DNA of 64,000 bases from contig MU130696.1 of the NCBI GenBank assembly GCA_015039465.1, forward strand, positions 248,001 to 312,000. Reading direction: 5' to 3'. How positions within the stretch are numbered: position 1 is the stretch's first letter; every line of letters begins with the position of its first letter. Origin of the DNA: Phlegmacium glaucopus. Taxonomy: Eukaryota > Basidiomycota > Agaricomycetes > Agaricales > Cortinariaceae. The translations under genes were made by a program, and so were the position numbers. Shown in pieces: positions 23,217 through 35,458 of the stretch. Below the pieces are notes generated by a model, which saw only the letters and a program-made list of their open reading frames with translations, made no database searches and was not told the DNA's origin.

Positions 23217-24413
23217 TTATCGACTCAGTAATACACTGCTCAATATACCTAATGCAAAGGCGCCAGCGCCCACTACTACTATTTCCCAACTTCGTTGTCG
23301 AGAGTCATCTACTGGTTTGTCTATTGCTACCACATCCTCTGGCTCCTTCGTTCCCGCTACGACAGGCTCCCGTAGTATTTGTACCATTTCTGCCTTCTTG
23401 GAAACCTCAGTCTTCAAGAACTCTAATAAGTCTTCCTGCCGAGCAATATGACCTCCAATCGTCTGCATACTTGTTGCTATTAGCGCAGCATTCTCCCTAC
23501 TCAATTCCTCGACCTTCCTTTCAAACGTCTGTGCTAGTCGTCGTCGTTTCCACGGTTCTACCACTATAATCGCCACAATAAATACAAGCATGTTCAGACC
23601 CAGCGCAGCTAGAGAACCATAAGTCGAAGCACTGCGGATCTTATCTGACCAGACTTGTTCTTCATGATACCGTGCAAGGATTGTGCGCATTAGTTGACTA
23701 AATTCGCGTTCGACGGCGTCTTCGGACTCGTTTACTGCTGACTTTGCCCGTAATTCTTCTTGTTCATATAGATGATCCTGCCTGACGAGAGTAGTAAATC
23801 GACCGACGTCTTGGTCCGTCCAGCTTGATTTCCGTTGCAAAAGATCGTTCACTTCGCGCTGTGAATTTGAGCGTTGGATAACCGCTTCTTCATAAGAAGT
23901 TTTAGCTTGTCGAGCAGCCTGCCTGGCTACATTTATGCATCTCTCTATTATAGAACATGAAATTATTTAGGAAACGCAGAAAAAAATGCACCAAGATCTA
24001 CCTTGTTCTACAACATCTCGTTTTAAAGCTTCAATTTCTTCATAACCTGTTACTCTGTTTAACTCTGAGCCCAATTGAGAAAAGGTTGCTTTCGTAGTTG
24101 CAGTGAAGTCATCCGCTCTATTCCGGAGGACGATAGCAGCTTGCTGTGTCCATTCTCGTATTCGTTGCTTCGCGATTTCCACATCGTAAGAAGAAAGACT
24201 TGGAGATTTGGGGGACTGAGGAATCTTCGGTTCAGCAGCAGACGGACTGCTGACTTTTACGACATCTGGAGGGTCAGGAAGTTGAGAGGACGAGAATTCT
24301 GGTTTCGACTGTTCATGACCTGGTTCAGTCGTTGGAGGACGTGAAATATTCCATGAAAAGGGAGATGTCGAGAGCTGACGCCGTAGTCCCGACGACCGTG
24401 ATATTCTGAGCAT
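23217..24413 (-). CDS. SHE9: Mitochondrial inner membrane protein SHE9/MDM33
   Basis: Inner-membrane protein controlling mitochondrial shape, with a predicted matrix coiled coil. The N-terminus MLRISRSSGLRRQLSTSPFS is a basic, amphipathic presequence. A proline- and serine-rich linker follows, then coiled coil (IAKQRIREWTQQAAIVL, LGSELNRVTGYEEIEALKRD). A second exon carries VARQAARQAKTSYEEAV, RSNSQREVNDLLQRKSSWT, the first TM span (LAALGLNMLVFIVAIIVVEP), more coiled coil and a second TM (WEIVVVGAGAFALGILSSV) at the C-terminus. Two exons with one short intron at about 23948-24002. The assignment rests on the S-W-T coiled-coil block and two-TM order that are usual in She9. It is convergent with the methyltransferase gene. 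Confidence 0.85.
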
Positions 24414-24645
24414 AACGTGTCACGAATGCAAGGTGGTAAGGTCAAGATCATTAGCTATGGAATAGACTGTGTATACATGTACTACCTAGACAATGTTAAA
24501 TACAATCCCCTCTCTACGTGCCCCGACAGGAAAGAAACAATGTAAGGTCTCATTATTAGGGTAACGGGGGTTATCATCATAAATGGTCATAGTAGTCTCT
24601 ATGATGTTGGGTGGTCCAGAAGAAAAAAGGAGCAGTTGCTCGCGA

Positions 24646-26995
24646 TTAACTCCAGACATCCAGCATAAGTCTTGAACGTTCCTTCAAAATCTTGATCTCA
24701 GCTATGCCCTCCACCTCAGTCGATCCACCTTTCGCTTCTCCCAATATCTTCGCCAATACTTCCTCCACCTGCTTACTCATATTCTTTGCTTCACCACAAA
24801 TGTAAACGTAGCCTTTACCGTTGAGAATAGCGTCTGCAATATGCTCCCTGTCGTCCCATATAAGGTCTTGCACGTAAATTTTACTTCCGTCAGGTTTATA
24901 GTTCTCCCGTGAGAAAGCGCAGTGAACTTTGAAATTTCCCTTGAGCTCCTCTTCGTACTTTGGCCATTCATCTTTGTATAGGAAGTCTTCGGTAGATTTG
25001 CGGCAACCGTAGAACAAAGATATCTTGCCCCAGTCTGCGAGAGCATCTGGTCCGTTTTTCTCGATGGAACGACGAGCAAGGGCTACACGCTCTTGAACGA
25101 AGCCTCGGAATGGTGCAACACCCTAAAACAACAATGATCCATAAAAATTTCCGTCTCAAGAGAAAATAGACTTACGGTTCCAGGACCAATCATGATAACG
25201 GGACTCTTTGGATTAGTTGGTAGCCTGAATGTTGAACGCCTAACATGGATAGGAGCCTTGTACTGAGATTCAACCTTGTAGGCACCCCGGGGACCTTCTA
25301 TAAGATATGCTGGAACACCAATACATTTTTCTCCTCTATCTTCTATGAAGGGCACTGGCTCTTCGTTGGACGCATGCTTGAGATTCAGCAGGAAGTTGGA
25401 TCCTACACCATAAACCCATTTAGGGGGAACGGCGTCACTGGGAACGTTCTCATATTTGAGAACGACAGCAGTTACATGAATAGAACTGGGGCTGATCTTG
25501 GGGCTGGATGAGATAGAGTAATAACGTGGTTGTAATCGAGGGGTGGCAGAAACGACGATATCGAATGGGATGGACCATTGGGTCGTATTTTCTGGCGTAG
25601 GGGTTGCCTTTATGTTATTTCCGGCAGCCAGCTGTAACACTTCGCCAAGTTTTAGACATCCATATGTAACGACGGTATGGTATGCCTCCTTGTTTGTGTT
25701 CAAATTCTTCAAGAACTCTTCGGCTTCAGGAGTGGGAGCGAACTTCGACAGCGACCCAAGGATTTGACGACCAGCAACAGCGCTGATATCAATATAGTGA
25801 CGGAGGACAGTACCATAAGTTGTAGGGACGGGGAACGGAACCTTGGCAAGAGCCGGATCAAGGGATTCAATACCGATAACAGTGTCCTGTTTATGGTACA
25901 ACCCCAGCACGGATAATAGTCGGTCTACTTCAACATCGGGATTAAGGGGCCATAAACCAACGTGGTCACCATGTTGATATGTAATACCAGAACCTTCTGT
26001 GCTAAACTCGATATGGACACAGTTGCGCGCAGCATCGACTGAGAAGAGCTCGCGGGCCACAGTGATGGGCGCTGGGAAAGGATTTTTGGCATCATGAATA
26101 CCTTTTGTCTTAGTGAGGGCACGGGCAGAGTATTCGCCTGAGTAAGAGAAATGTTAGGGACGAGCAGCAGCGCAACAAACCAGGAGTGCTAACCTTGGTA
26201 AACCTTCTCGGCTGGGTGGCTGTCGAGCTCTGACACAGCGAAATCTGGGGAATCGCCTCCTTGACCCTCTTCGACTTGCATAGCAGCTGCGAATGCCTCC
26301 CACATTCCGTCTTTCCATTCTAGGTAGTCTTCTTCCATACTTTTGTCGTCGTCACCTTCACCTCGCTCGCCCATACGAATAGCGCCCATTTTGCTTAGCT
26401 CCTTATCGACTGCGCGTCCGACTAAATTATAATGTTCATAGGTTTTGTTACCAAGGCTGAAAATGACATATTTTAAGCCCTCAAGTTTGTGTTCTCCGTT
26501 GCTGAACTCGAAAGATTCGTCCTGGAGGTTCTGCATGAACTGAACGGCATTGTCGGTAGGTTCACCCTCTCCATACGTCGCCATGACAAAAATGGCAGCG
26601 CAATCTTCTGGGAGTTGGTCGAGATTTTCAAAATCATATTCCTCTGGGTCGCAGACAAGAGAAGCCAGGCCAAATTTCTGCTTTGCTTCCTTCGCAAGGC
26701 GAATGGCATACTCTTCTGCAGTACCGGTTTGCGAACCGTAAAAAATGACAAGCCGTTTCTTCTGTTAATTAACTGAGTAAAGCATGGAGGAAGAAAAAAA
26801 AAACATGTTGTTACTAACACCCTCTTTCATCTTGGCAATAAAATCACGAGGGTTACCGGAGCCATTAGCTAACTTGGAAGCCGCGACCGGTACTGCTTTG
26901 GGTTTTGACGCAGCGAAAAGCTGGTCACGGAATAGATATAGGGCTGCAAGGACAACACCAACAGACAGGACCACGACATCCGATGAGGTGGCCAT
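24646..26995 (-). CDS. NCP1: NADPH-cytochrome P450 reductase
   Basis: Diflavin reductase delivering electrons from NADPH to microsomal P450s. The N-terminal membrane helix is VVVLSVGVVLAALYLF. The FMN domain shows FYGSQTGTAEEYAIRLA and MATYGEGEPTDNAVQFM. The connecting and FAD domain shows YSARALTKTKGIHDAKNPFP, VHIEFSTEGSGITYQHGDH and RLQPRYYSISSSP. The NADPH domain shows IMIGPGTGVAPFRGFVQER, FYGCRKSTEDFLYKDEW, AFSREN and GYVYICGEAKNMSKQV, and it ends in DVWS, the normal C-terminal Trp-Ser. Four introns (about 26137-26192, 26765-26820, 25123-25173 and others). The start is taken at 26995 (MATSSDVVV); an in-frame ATG at 27049 would add 18 residues. All key motifs are present, so it looks functional. 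It would serve the P450 at 53-58 kb. Confidence 0.95.
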
Positions 26996-27268
26996 TATTA
27001 CGGTAGCCGGAAAAGCTGATGAAAATGTGGTACGATTGGAGGATGTCATTGGATGGGAAAAGTTATGAAAACAATACCGATGCTAGCTTGTAGAGATTAC
27101 AAGACTAGGGAACAAACAACCTTTGTTGGATTGGAAAGAAGCAAGTGAAGAAGATGATGGTCCTATTTCAACTAACGACGTGGCCTCACACGGATGATTT
27201 TAGTTGTTTGGTTCCATAACTCGCCAAACAAGCTGAGCCACACCAAACTGATAGTCAAACTGGTCCCA

Positions 27269-28724
27269 CTACGGTCCTCCGACTTCAGCCCTATCTCGCG
27301 TTCCCCACGCACGGTGACCCTGGGGACGCTCTACAATATTTGACATATCCATTACGTGAGATGTGTCCATCCCAATTTCGTATGAAAACCATTCCACTGC
27401 TTTCCTTGCCCACGCTTGAGTCGCAGTCGCACTATTTATTGTGAAGATCAGAATCCAGTCCTTCCCACCGGGAAAGGAGGTGGACTCACTCTGAATGAGA
27501 CGCAGCGATCCAAGCTGCGTCAGCAGCAAGTTGACCGCGTTCGCTCCAGTAGCCTTCTTCTTCCCCTATCTCCCATATTTTGCGTATGTGCTGAATTGCT
27601 TCCACACCGTCGATCTCACCCCCCCATGTTTTGAAATTTTCATATCGTCGAGACATTTCCATTAATCTCTGGTCAGATGCTTTGGACAGAGGTTCGGGGA
27701 GAGCACAAACAGCGCATGTGCAATTAAATCCATATTGCTTGCTTAGGAAAGCTCTATACACAATCGCGTTAGCACATGAGATTCAAAGGAAGACGCAACC
27801 CTGAAACATCACCTGCGTTCATCTCTCGGCTTCCTTGTGGTGGTGTACGTTGTCAGTAATTCCTAGTGCCATTAACAATCAGAAAAGAAACACCTAGCAT
27901 TAAACAAAAAAAACTATACATCTCCCTTGTGTATATCCCTTAACGCAAACAAGAACAGAGCCTTCTCCGATTCTCTCCAGGTATAAACAACATTGAATGC
28001 ACTCGCACAGCCGTGATTCAAACGGGCCATACGAGGGAAAATGCCAACTTCGTCATCCCCGGCAGCAACTGCATTAGTTGAGAAAATGGCCAGGGCCACT
28101 TCCTCAGGATAAACCTGTGGGTTCAGATGGCTTGGAAAATTCGCATAAGATAGACTCAGGAATGCCTTCCGCTCTTTGCGTCCAAGTTTCTTCACTTTTC
28201 CTGCTATGAGGTCAGATGGGGAAGATTTTACTGTGATTCCGGTTGAACATTGTTTATCCCGTAATGTAACAAATAACTCACTATGTCGGGGCACAACAAA
28301 GAGTGGTCCCTCTCGAATCACCAATTCCCCTTGCTGTTCAAGTCATTGTCATTCCAACAACTTGATTTAATTGTTACAAGTACCTTAATGTCTCGAGCGG
28401 CTACAAGACCCTTCCCTTTGCCAGCAATATCAACAACAGTGAAAATGTTATGGTCCTCGTTATTCTCCTCGATCTGCCATGGTGATCCAAGTCTGAGTGG
28501 ACCCGTCCAGTCTTCAAGATATTCAAGATATTGGTAACAAAGCGCAGCAATGGCAGCAAAGAGCAAAGCCAGCGCTATAAACTATACATATCCTATCAAA
28601 ATGTGCGACAATAAGAACTAGTATGTGAGGGTTTCACCTTCAAGTTTTGGTTGACATTTTGAGAGGAAGCCTGAGCCAAGCGTTTTGACTTTGCCTTCTT
28701 GCCACCCCGGCGTTGGTCCGGCAT
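27269..28724 (-). CDS. SET-domain protein with N-terminal membrane anchor
   Basis: The first exon encodes a short basic start (MPDQRRGGKKAKSKR), then exon 2 gives a hydrophobic helix FIALALLFAAIAALCYQY, then VDIAGKGKGLVAARDIK, QGELVIREGPLFVVPRH, LVPRMARLNHGC-like sequence (FPRMARLNHGCASAFNVVY), and DIHKGDELLTTYTTTRKPRD, the ordinary split SET blocks with the NHxC cofactor and pseudoknot residues. The post-SET CxCxxC is FNCTCAVCALP, which binds zinc. A helical C-terminal tail of about 130 residues follows. At least four introns. This resembles fungal SET proteins (SMYD/SET5-like) whose substrates may be proteins other than histones. The membrane helix predicts anchoring of the SET domain to ER or another membrane. 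A signal anchor is my inference. Confidence 0.82.
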
Positions 28725-28906
28725 ATGTAACCAGCGTGAAAGTAGGAGGTAGAACTGCGGTAACTTTTAGGGACGAACGGCAGAGTGCGGATCACTCTGA
28801 GAGGTACATATGTAAATAAAAATTGGGTATTCAATGATTCATTCCAAGTATAAATCCCTCCCTTTAACCAAATAAAAAATGAATAGGATGGCACGTTGAT
28901 TCATGA

Positions 28907-29815
28907 CTATTTTCCTTTCTTTCCAGCAAGCAGAATCCCAAAAGTCAAGGCCACGAGGGCTCCCAACATCATAGCAATGAACCCTGATGCTAATCGTGCC
29001 ACAGGAAAGACACCTCTGGTCAAAGCGACCTGAACCGTAAAATATCTTGTGACACCTGAGCAAAGAGAAAAGAAAAGGGATCAATGTCAGTAAGTTGCCT
29101 TACAAGGACCTCATAACGAACCGATTATTAGGACAGAGAGGCCTATGATAACTGTAAAAGCACCCAGCATATGAATGTAGACATGGAGTCTGTGCGCAAA
29201 GGCATGGGACGACGAGACCGAAGCGGTTGGAAAGAGCTGTACAAGTGCTACGTAAAAAAATAGTTAATCTTCAGTATACTCTGAAATATCATGATAACGA
29301 GACTCACCGATTCCGCTCGACGCTATAGCGAGACTTGTTCTCATGTATGCTAAAAATGTTCGTTCGGATGCGAGATGGTCGCGTGCCACACTTCCTGAAT
29401 TTTCTAACCGCAATCCTGCCCACTTCCGCACATGGCAAAACGACTCGGATCCCGACAAAAGAGACTGATGTTGCTCCGATTTACACTCTAAGTTTGGTGA
29501 AATTTCACCATTTTCGTTGGTGGCCTCGATGGTTGGGAATAGTGAGCCAGCCGAGAAAGATCGTCTGAAGATTGGTGGCCGCGAGCATGATGGGCTACTC
29601 TCGAGTTGAGGGTTTATAGAGGAGTTTAGTGAATGGTGGAGTACCCCTTTTTGAGGGTAGACATATGCCAGTGAGTCATTGCCGTGCCGCACACCACTGC
29701 ATTCAGATCCTAGAAGGGGAGTTGTTTCCAGCGCCTCAGCCTCCTTCGACCATGTGGGGTTACTCTGCATCATGAAGTCCGTTGGTGAAAGACTGGGAAG
29801 AAGCACGATAGTCAC
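28907..29815 (-). CDS. DUF202 domain membrane protein
   Basis: Exon 1 carries an acidic and serine-rich cytoplasmic stretch of about 130 residues, then NSGSVARDHLASERTFLAYM and RTSLAIASSGI, the DUF202 signature. Exon 2 continues ALVQLFPTASVSS and a membrane span HMLGAFTVIIGLSVLIIG; exon 3 continues VTRYFTVQVALTRGVFPVAR and the last span ASGFIAMMLGALVAALTFGI, ending AGKKGK at 28907-28909. DUF202 is known in fungi as part of vacuolar transporter chaperone (VTC) proteins and also as short stand-alone proteins; this is the stand-alone type without an SPX domain. Two introns (about 29059-29118 and 29250-29306). Confidence 0.83.
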
Positions 29816-31950
29816 CAGTGATAGTTAAACAATCGAACTTGAAAGGCATTGTGAGGAGGGTGCCTTAATAGAAGCAAAGCACTGGCATCTCTCCGGGTCG
29901 CCGACATTTGGCAACCTTCCTAAAGTAGTAAATTATTCTTAATTACTTTTCCCGAGCCAACGAGGTAATATATATTCCAATGATCCTATGTTAATCTGCT
30001 ATACAAAAGTAGCGATCACTAGGCGACAGACCAACACTGAGAGTAACATCATTGGATATATATGCTCTCGTGACACCAAATACCACGGCCGAGTTATTGT
30101 ATTGACATTTCAGCTCTTCGTTCTTGTCTGTCAAGTTGATGGGATGGGTTGCTGAGTCTCCTCCTAAAATGCAATGTATGCCTGAACGTCACAGTAGAGC
30201 TGAGGGAGATGACTCTCATAAAGTTTGCCTCCAGCAATTATTTGCACTCAGGCTCGGGGCCTCGGCACGAGCCTAGGAAGCACCTGCCACGGTCCGCAAT
30301 GCCATTGTATCTCCCCAAGGCTTCTGATCAGTTAATTATTATTCGGAGCTTTCACCCCTTCTAGGTTCTTTATAAGTAGAGCCAAAGATGCCAGTGGATT
30401 TGCGTCCGGGGCGCACTGCTAGTTCGCTATTGCACTCTGCAGCCCCACACAAAGAGCGTGCGTAGTAAAGCATTTCCTTGGGGTGGATTGCGGCAGTTAG
30501 TAACTTACGAAGTCAGTAGACTCAGTACTCAATAGCCAACACTTGAGTGCAACTTGAGTGGTAGCAATCAAATTGAAATGCCACTCAGCTCCACCAAAGT
30601 AACAGAGCAAGGCACTAACGTCAGTGGACAGGACCACTTTGCGTCGGAAGGATCATGACCTGTTGTATGTAGGCGTTAAATAAGATAGTGATCAACACTA
30701 AGCCATATGCATCAAAAAGTAAAAATATGATTTCACCGGTGAGCTCGTGAGGCAAACGGATCCAGATGAATAACTACAATACTACATATATACTCAATGA
30801 TTGTATACCACGTAGTAATAAATAATGGACTTGGTGAACAATAACCTACAGGATAAATTAGGGAATATGCCCGGGATAAAACGACACATATTGGCAGTGC
30901 ATGCTCGCACTGGCATATGCTCCGAATTCCAACAGTATCTTGTTTCGCTGGGGAGATCATCCACTTCACCGCCTTGAGTCGTAGGTAAGGACGTGATTGC
31001 CCGGCGCCTACGCGCTCAAAGTTGGATTTAGACCGACGTCGGCCCTCATCCGAGTCGATCCATCTAGGCCTCGAGTCCTTACTCCCATTAATCAACTTTT
31101 CTGTTCGTTGCGCGGAGCCTAGTCGCTCGAAGAAGTGTCTCGATAAGATTACCATCTCATAATACTGCCTTGCGTTCCAATAAATAGCGCTCGCGTTGCT
31201 TGAAAACCGTTCCATCAGAAGGGTCTAGTTGCACAAAAATTGTCTTCGAAGATCATTGTCTTATCTTGAAGATATTAATCCTATCATCAAGTATCGTTCC
31301 CTTCAGGGATCGGAATGAGTCCAATTTAGACATAAAATTCTCGTCGGACTTTGAGGTTGTCAGGATGGTGTCACCCATGGAACGGAGGGTGTAAAATCAA
31401 GAAATGTTTTTTTTATATGTTCTCCAAGAGTCTCTAAGTAGTAAATGTTGCTCATGCTATCAACCAGTGATATAAATTTGATCATGTCAAATTCCGCTCA
31501 CGAAATACCAACATCATAATGAGCAGCAACATTACTGTGGGAACAGGATCCATCTACTAGGTTGCTCGACGCCGGTGTCATGTGGAATCATGATGACGCG
31601 ACCAGAATTGATGTCGTTATTTGGATCCACTGTTTTATGCGTAAATGATGATGAATTCTGGTCCCTTTGGTCATGATGATGATTTGATCACGCTTGAGGT
31701 CAGTAGGACTCGGAGTGAAGAGGGTGTTAGTCATAAAGAGAGAACTTGTTCAATCCTGCAAGGAGCCTCTTGTTGGGGAGAAGATACGGAGACACTCCCG
31801 CAAAAACGCCATCAGAAGATCTATGTGACACGTATTGCAAGGCAGTAGTAAATACTGTCGTTCATAGGGAAAACACGTTTCAGGGACTCGGATAGCTTGA
31901 TTGAAGGGCATCCGCACGAGCCCGGTCAACAACGATGACCTTTATTCTGT
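29816..31950. other. Gene-poor interval
   Basis: About 2.1 kb without a supported gene. The ORF at 30733-31215 (minus, 160 codons) and shorter ones on both strands show no recognisable family, no GT-AG exon pattern that I could connect, and mixed composition. The stretch 30640-30720 and the flanking AT-rich parts look like ordinary intergenic sequence. Anything here is either decayed mobile-element sequence or non-coding DNA; I could not tell which. Confidence 0.6.
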
Positions 31951-32462
31951 TCATATGGTCTTCAATACATGGTGTATAGGCAACATGTGGTCCGGAAAGA
32001 CAGATTGACGCCACAGAAGTCCGAAGTTCCTGAGGGAAGGACGAAAGGCGGTAGCCCGCTGTGTCTCATGGTCAAATATCTGCCAGACTTGGATCAAGTA
32101 GTAATGGGGTATCAGCGTGTTGATATGTTGAAATGGACACGCTTCGAATGAGAGTGCAATGTTAAACGAAAACACGGCGTCAAACTGATATGGGATCAGA
32201 GGTCTTCCCGACATTCTCTCGCTTCTAGAGCATCCTACGGATCTGCTTAGTGTTACCCAGACTAGCGACCGCCCTCCTTTTACAATATGCGCGTATATGC
32301 ATTACGAGTCCCTTGAAACAATGCGCCGACGTGGAGAGAAATTTCTGCAGCCCATTGGGTAACCTGTGAACTCTTCCATCGTGGAATCGCGCGCTCCATT
32401 TCCGCAGGCGTGTACATCTCAATTGGCCGTTCCAACCATAGAATTCGGGGCGCAATTTCCAT
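31951..32462 (-). other. Possible small unrecognised gene or coding relic
   Basis: Two stretches on the minus strand have protein-like composition. The first starts at 32462 (MEIAPRILWLERPIEMYTPA...) and the second ends at 31951 (FDAVFSFNIALSFEACPFQH...). A GT-AG intron could lie between them (donor near 32286), and another inside the second. They sit just after the stop of the nucleotide-sugar transporter (32477), 14 bp away, on the same strand. I could not place them in a family, and a further stretch to about 31750 is broken by stops. They may be a real short gene, a truncated duplicate or transposon debris. Confidence 0.25.
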
Positions 32463-32476
32463 AATTCAACAAGTTT

Positions 32477-33955
32477 TTAATCGGTTTTATTAGTCTTGTC
32501 CGTAGACAATGTGTATACCATGCTTCCGCAAAACACCATAAAGGCACCAACGCCTAATTTCATGTTCCACTCATTCCCAAACCACCAAACACTGAAACAA
32601 AGGCTGACCGCCTTTCGCGCCGTCAACGCAATGTTCGTCGAGACTGAAGACACTTGCTTTTAACGCCGTGAACATGAGCATTCCATAAGATAAAATACAA
32701 GATGATGGTTTCACGCACCGAGGAGAGACGATTAACTCCAGATACACACATAAGCTGGGTAATGAGATTTCCAACCAATATAATGAAGGAAGTCAGGGTG
32801 GAGGTGGTTGATTGTGGGTTGGACAAGCTACTAAGGCCTTGTTTTATATCCCTTCCTAGCAACGCAAAGAAAGGAAGGGAAAGAAAGTGCTATGATAAGA
32901 ACTCAGTTTCGAACATGGAAGCGTAGTTCACATTCTCATACCGTATAAAATACACCTTCTCTCCAACAAGGACCATACTTTCCGTAAGTTCGCTCTTGCA
33001 GAAATCCAAGAAGACCCGTGCAAAACAGTGACACGACCATCATACTGATCCCAATGATGTATCTGTGTAGATCTTCTGCAGATTTCAATTTTGATACTTC
33101 GTTTGTCGTCGTTCTAGACAGAGTCGCTAGTACAACCCCAGAAGTTACAACCACGACAGATAGCTATTTTTCGAAGATATTCCATCAAAGCCCTTCGAAG
33201 AAAACTATTCGATTTTCTTACAATCTGGAGAATATTATAGCGCCTGCGCAGGAGGTAATATCCAAAAAGCATAGATACGGGAAGGCCTGAATGAAAGCAA
33301 ACGTTAATTTTATGAAAGCGTCGGTCTGAAAATCCACGCCTCGCCTGCAGATCGGAAAACGATTAGGATAGTCAAAGGAACATTATAGGCGAAAGCCCAA
33401 TTATTTAGCAGAGACCCTGAAGTCAACACAAGGACCTGGAGACCCCACTGCGTCAAAGGAACCTGCCTGGGCTTAAGGCGAGGAAGGAAGTGGGATGGTG
33501 AGAACAATATAAACGAGGGCAAAGAGTGTACAGTGATGAACAACATCTGAGAGAATGTAAGGGCCGAACCTATAGAGTGGTTAAATCGACGGTGCATATA
33601 TACGAGGAAGAGACGAACCAATGCGAGGGTTCATAATCAATAATTGTTCGTAGGTTAGTACATTTCTAGTTTCATGAAGTTGTTAGCAAACGGCTGAGAA
33701 TGATGGTAACGCGGTTCGAACGAACGAGCAACAACCGCCAAAAACCAAAGAAAGGGCCTAGTAATCAGATAAGTTCTCGTCATAAATCGATAAATGAGAG
33801 CTCCAAACCGTGTAGAAGTCTAGTAATGCTGGGGCGAGCTGAGAGAACGTCTTGAATGTGTCTGATGTGTGGTTTGTAACTGAGCCCAACGACGATGCCA
33901 AGGTCTGCCTTGGTTCTGAGGTCGCATTCTTCGCTTTGTTACGTCGGACAGACAT
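32477..33955 (-). CDS. UAA-family nucleotide-sugar transporter (YEA4/SLC35B4-like)
   Basis: Golgi or ER multi-pass transporter; YEA4 and SLC35B4 carry UDP-GlcNAc or UDP-xylose. I rebuilt it from at least eight exons: start MSVRRNKAKNATSEPRQ (33955), then ALSLVFGGCCS, NVLTYEQLLIMNPRIG, SALTFSQMLFITVHSLPSF, LTSGSLLNNWAFAYNVPLTI with IVFRSAG, LPVSMLFGYYLLRRRYNILQ, VVVVTSGVVLATLSRTTT, and HFLSLPFFALLGRDIKQGL, ending MVYTLSTDKTNKTD at 32477-32479. One of the introns uses GC instead of GT at its donor (see findings). The first exon is less certain, because the start rests on one donor beginning GTTTGG. The gene is divergent from the SAM carrier gene, starts 160 bp apart. Confidence 0.85.
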
Positions 33956-34115
33956 AAGAAAACAGATAAAAGGAAAGGAAAAGGAGAAAACGGGCCCGAG
34001 TACACAATGTCGAAAGTCCAGTTGCCAGTGAAGGCCGGGCCGATATGTACGCACAATTACCGTGATCGGCTATGTAACGTTCCTGTTTTGCCTTTAGAGC
34101 CTGACAAGGCTCAGA

Positions 34116-35223
34116 ATGTCTGCGGACTTCAAGCCGACTTTTGTTCAGTCTCTTCTGGTCTGCCCTTTTCTACACTTCCAGTTACGAATTTACTGACGCC
34201 TAACGTCAGGCTGGTGGTATTGCGGGGACCTCCGTGGACCTCCTTTTCTTTCCCATAGATACTTTAAAAACGCGTCTTCAATCCTCACAAGGATTTAGAC
34301 GCGCTGGCGGCCTTTCTGGCGTGTATAAAGGCCTCGGAAGCGTAGTTGTCGGGAGTGCACCTGGAGGTGTTCCTTGCCTTGACCTTTCCATCTGAAATGT
34401 TCTGACTCAACCCTCAGCTGCGGCCTTTTTCTCAACGTATGAAACAATGAAAAAACTTCTGCCTTTCTCTGACAATCTTGCACCGGTTAAGCATATGGTC
34501 TCTGCATCAGTGGCGGAAGTTGTACGGTCACTCCATCTATTCGACTTACGATGATACTATTTTCATGGCTGCTTGGGATGATTTCAGGCAGCATGTTTAA
34601 TTCGTGTTCCTACGGAAGTTATCAAGACACGAATGCAAACGTCGACCTACGGAGTAGGTTCATCGTCGTTGTCTGCTGCTAGACTGGTTCTGTCTAGCGT
34701 CGGTTTATCGGGGTTTTATCGAGGATTCGGGATAACGGTGATGCGTGAGGTTATTCAAGCACACCCCGATATAAATGATCTGATGTTAACAACTTCCTTC
34801 TATAGATCCCATTTACGTCGATTCAGTTCCCATTGTATGAACTGCTAAAACTCAATCTCGCCCGGAAACTTAACCGAAAGCCACTGTTCGCTCATGAGGC
34901 TGCAATATGTGGGAGTATGGCGGGTGGGGTTGCTGCTGCTTTGACAACCCCCTTAGACGTTTTGAAAACTCGAGTGATGCTAGATCTGCGGGTCAGTATT
35001 CTAATCAGTGCGGATATGTCTTACTCAACCACCGGTTTCAATATAGGATAGTTCGAAAGAGAAACTTCCTTCATTGATTAGTCGATTCAAAACAATATAC
35101 GCGACAGAAGGTGCTAAGGCACTCTTTTCTGGCGTTGTCCCTAGAACGCTGTGGATCTCAGCGGGCGGTGCTGTATTCCTTGGTGTGTACGAATGGGCTG
35201 TGCACGGACTTATGGAAACATAG
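34116..35223 (+). CDS. PET8: Mitochondrial S-adenosylmethionine carrier (SLC25A26/PET8-like)
   Basis: Mitochondrial carrier family, three repeats of two TM helices, with signatures [36 protein letters not shown] and [16 protein letters not shown] (P-x-[DE]-x-x-[KR]-x-[KR]). The first exon is short: [14 protein letters not shown] followed, after an intron, by [40 protein letters not shown] is typical of the SAM carrier, and so is [12 protein letters not shown]. The final part reads [19 protein letters not shown] and stops at TAG 35221-35223. Four introns of about 50-65 nt. It would import SAM into the mitochondrial matrix for methylation and cofactor synthesis. The substrate is inferred from the family blocks; close carriers cannot be excluded. 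Confidence 0.88.
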
Positions 35224-35458
35224 AGTCTACTCATTCTTTAGATGGTTTGATCAATAGGAATCTGCTTTTTCAGCGTTACACCGTGCACTTCGTTTGTATG
35301 CCCATACAGAGTGTTACTGTGTCTTGTCAAGGTGTTTACTCTGCATAAACAGGACTCGGAAAGGTGAACTCAATGTCGATTCTACTAAGCCGACACCTTC
35401 AAGCTGGTGATAACGACTGCAATATCATGAATTTCTCCACCTTACGCTCGCTCTCGGC

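Noticed and set aside
30733..31215. 160-codon minus-strand ORF
   Set aside because: No family motif, no splice structure and a gene-poor setting; likely chance.
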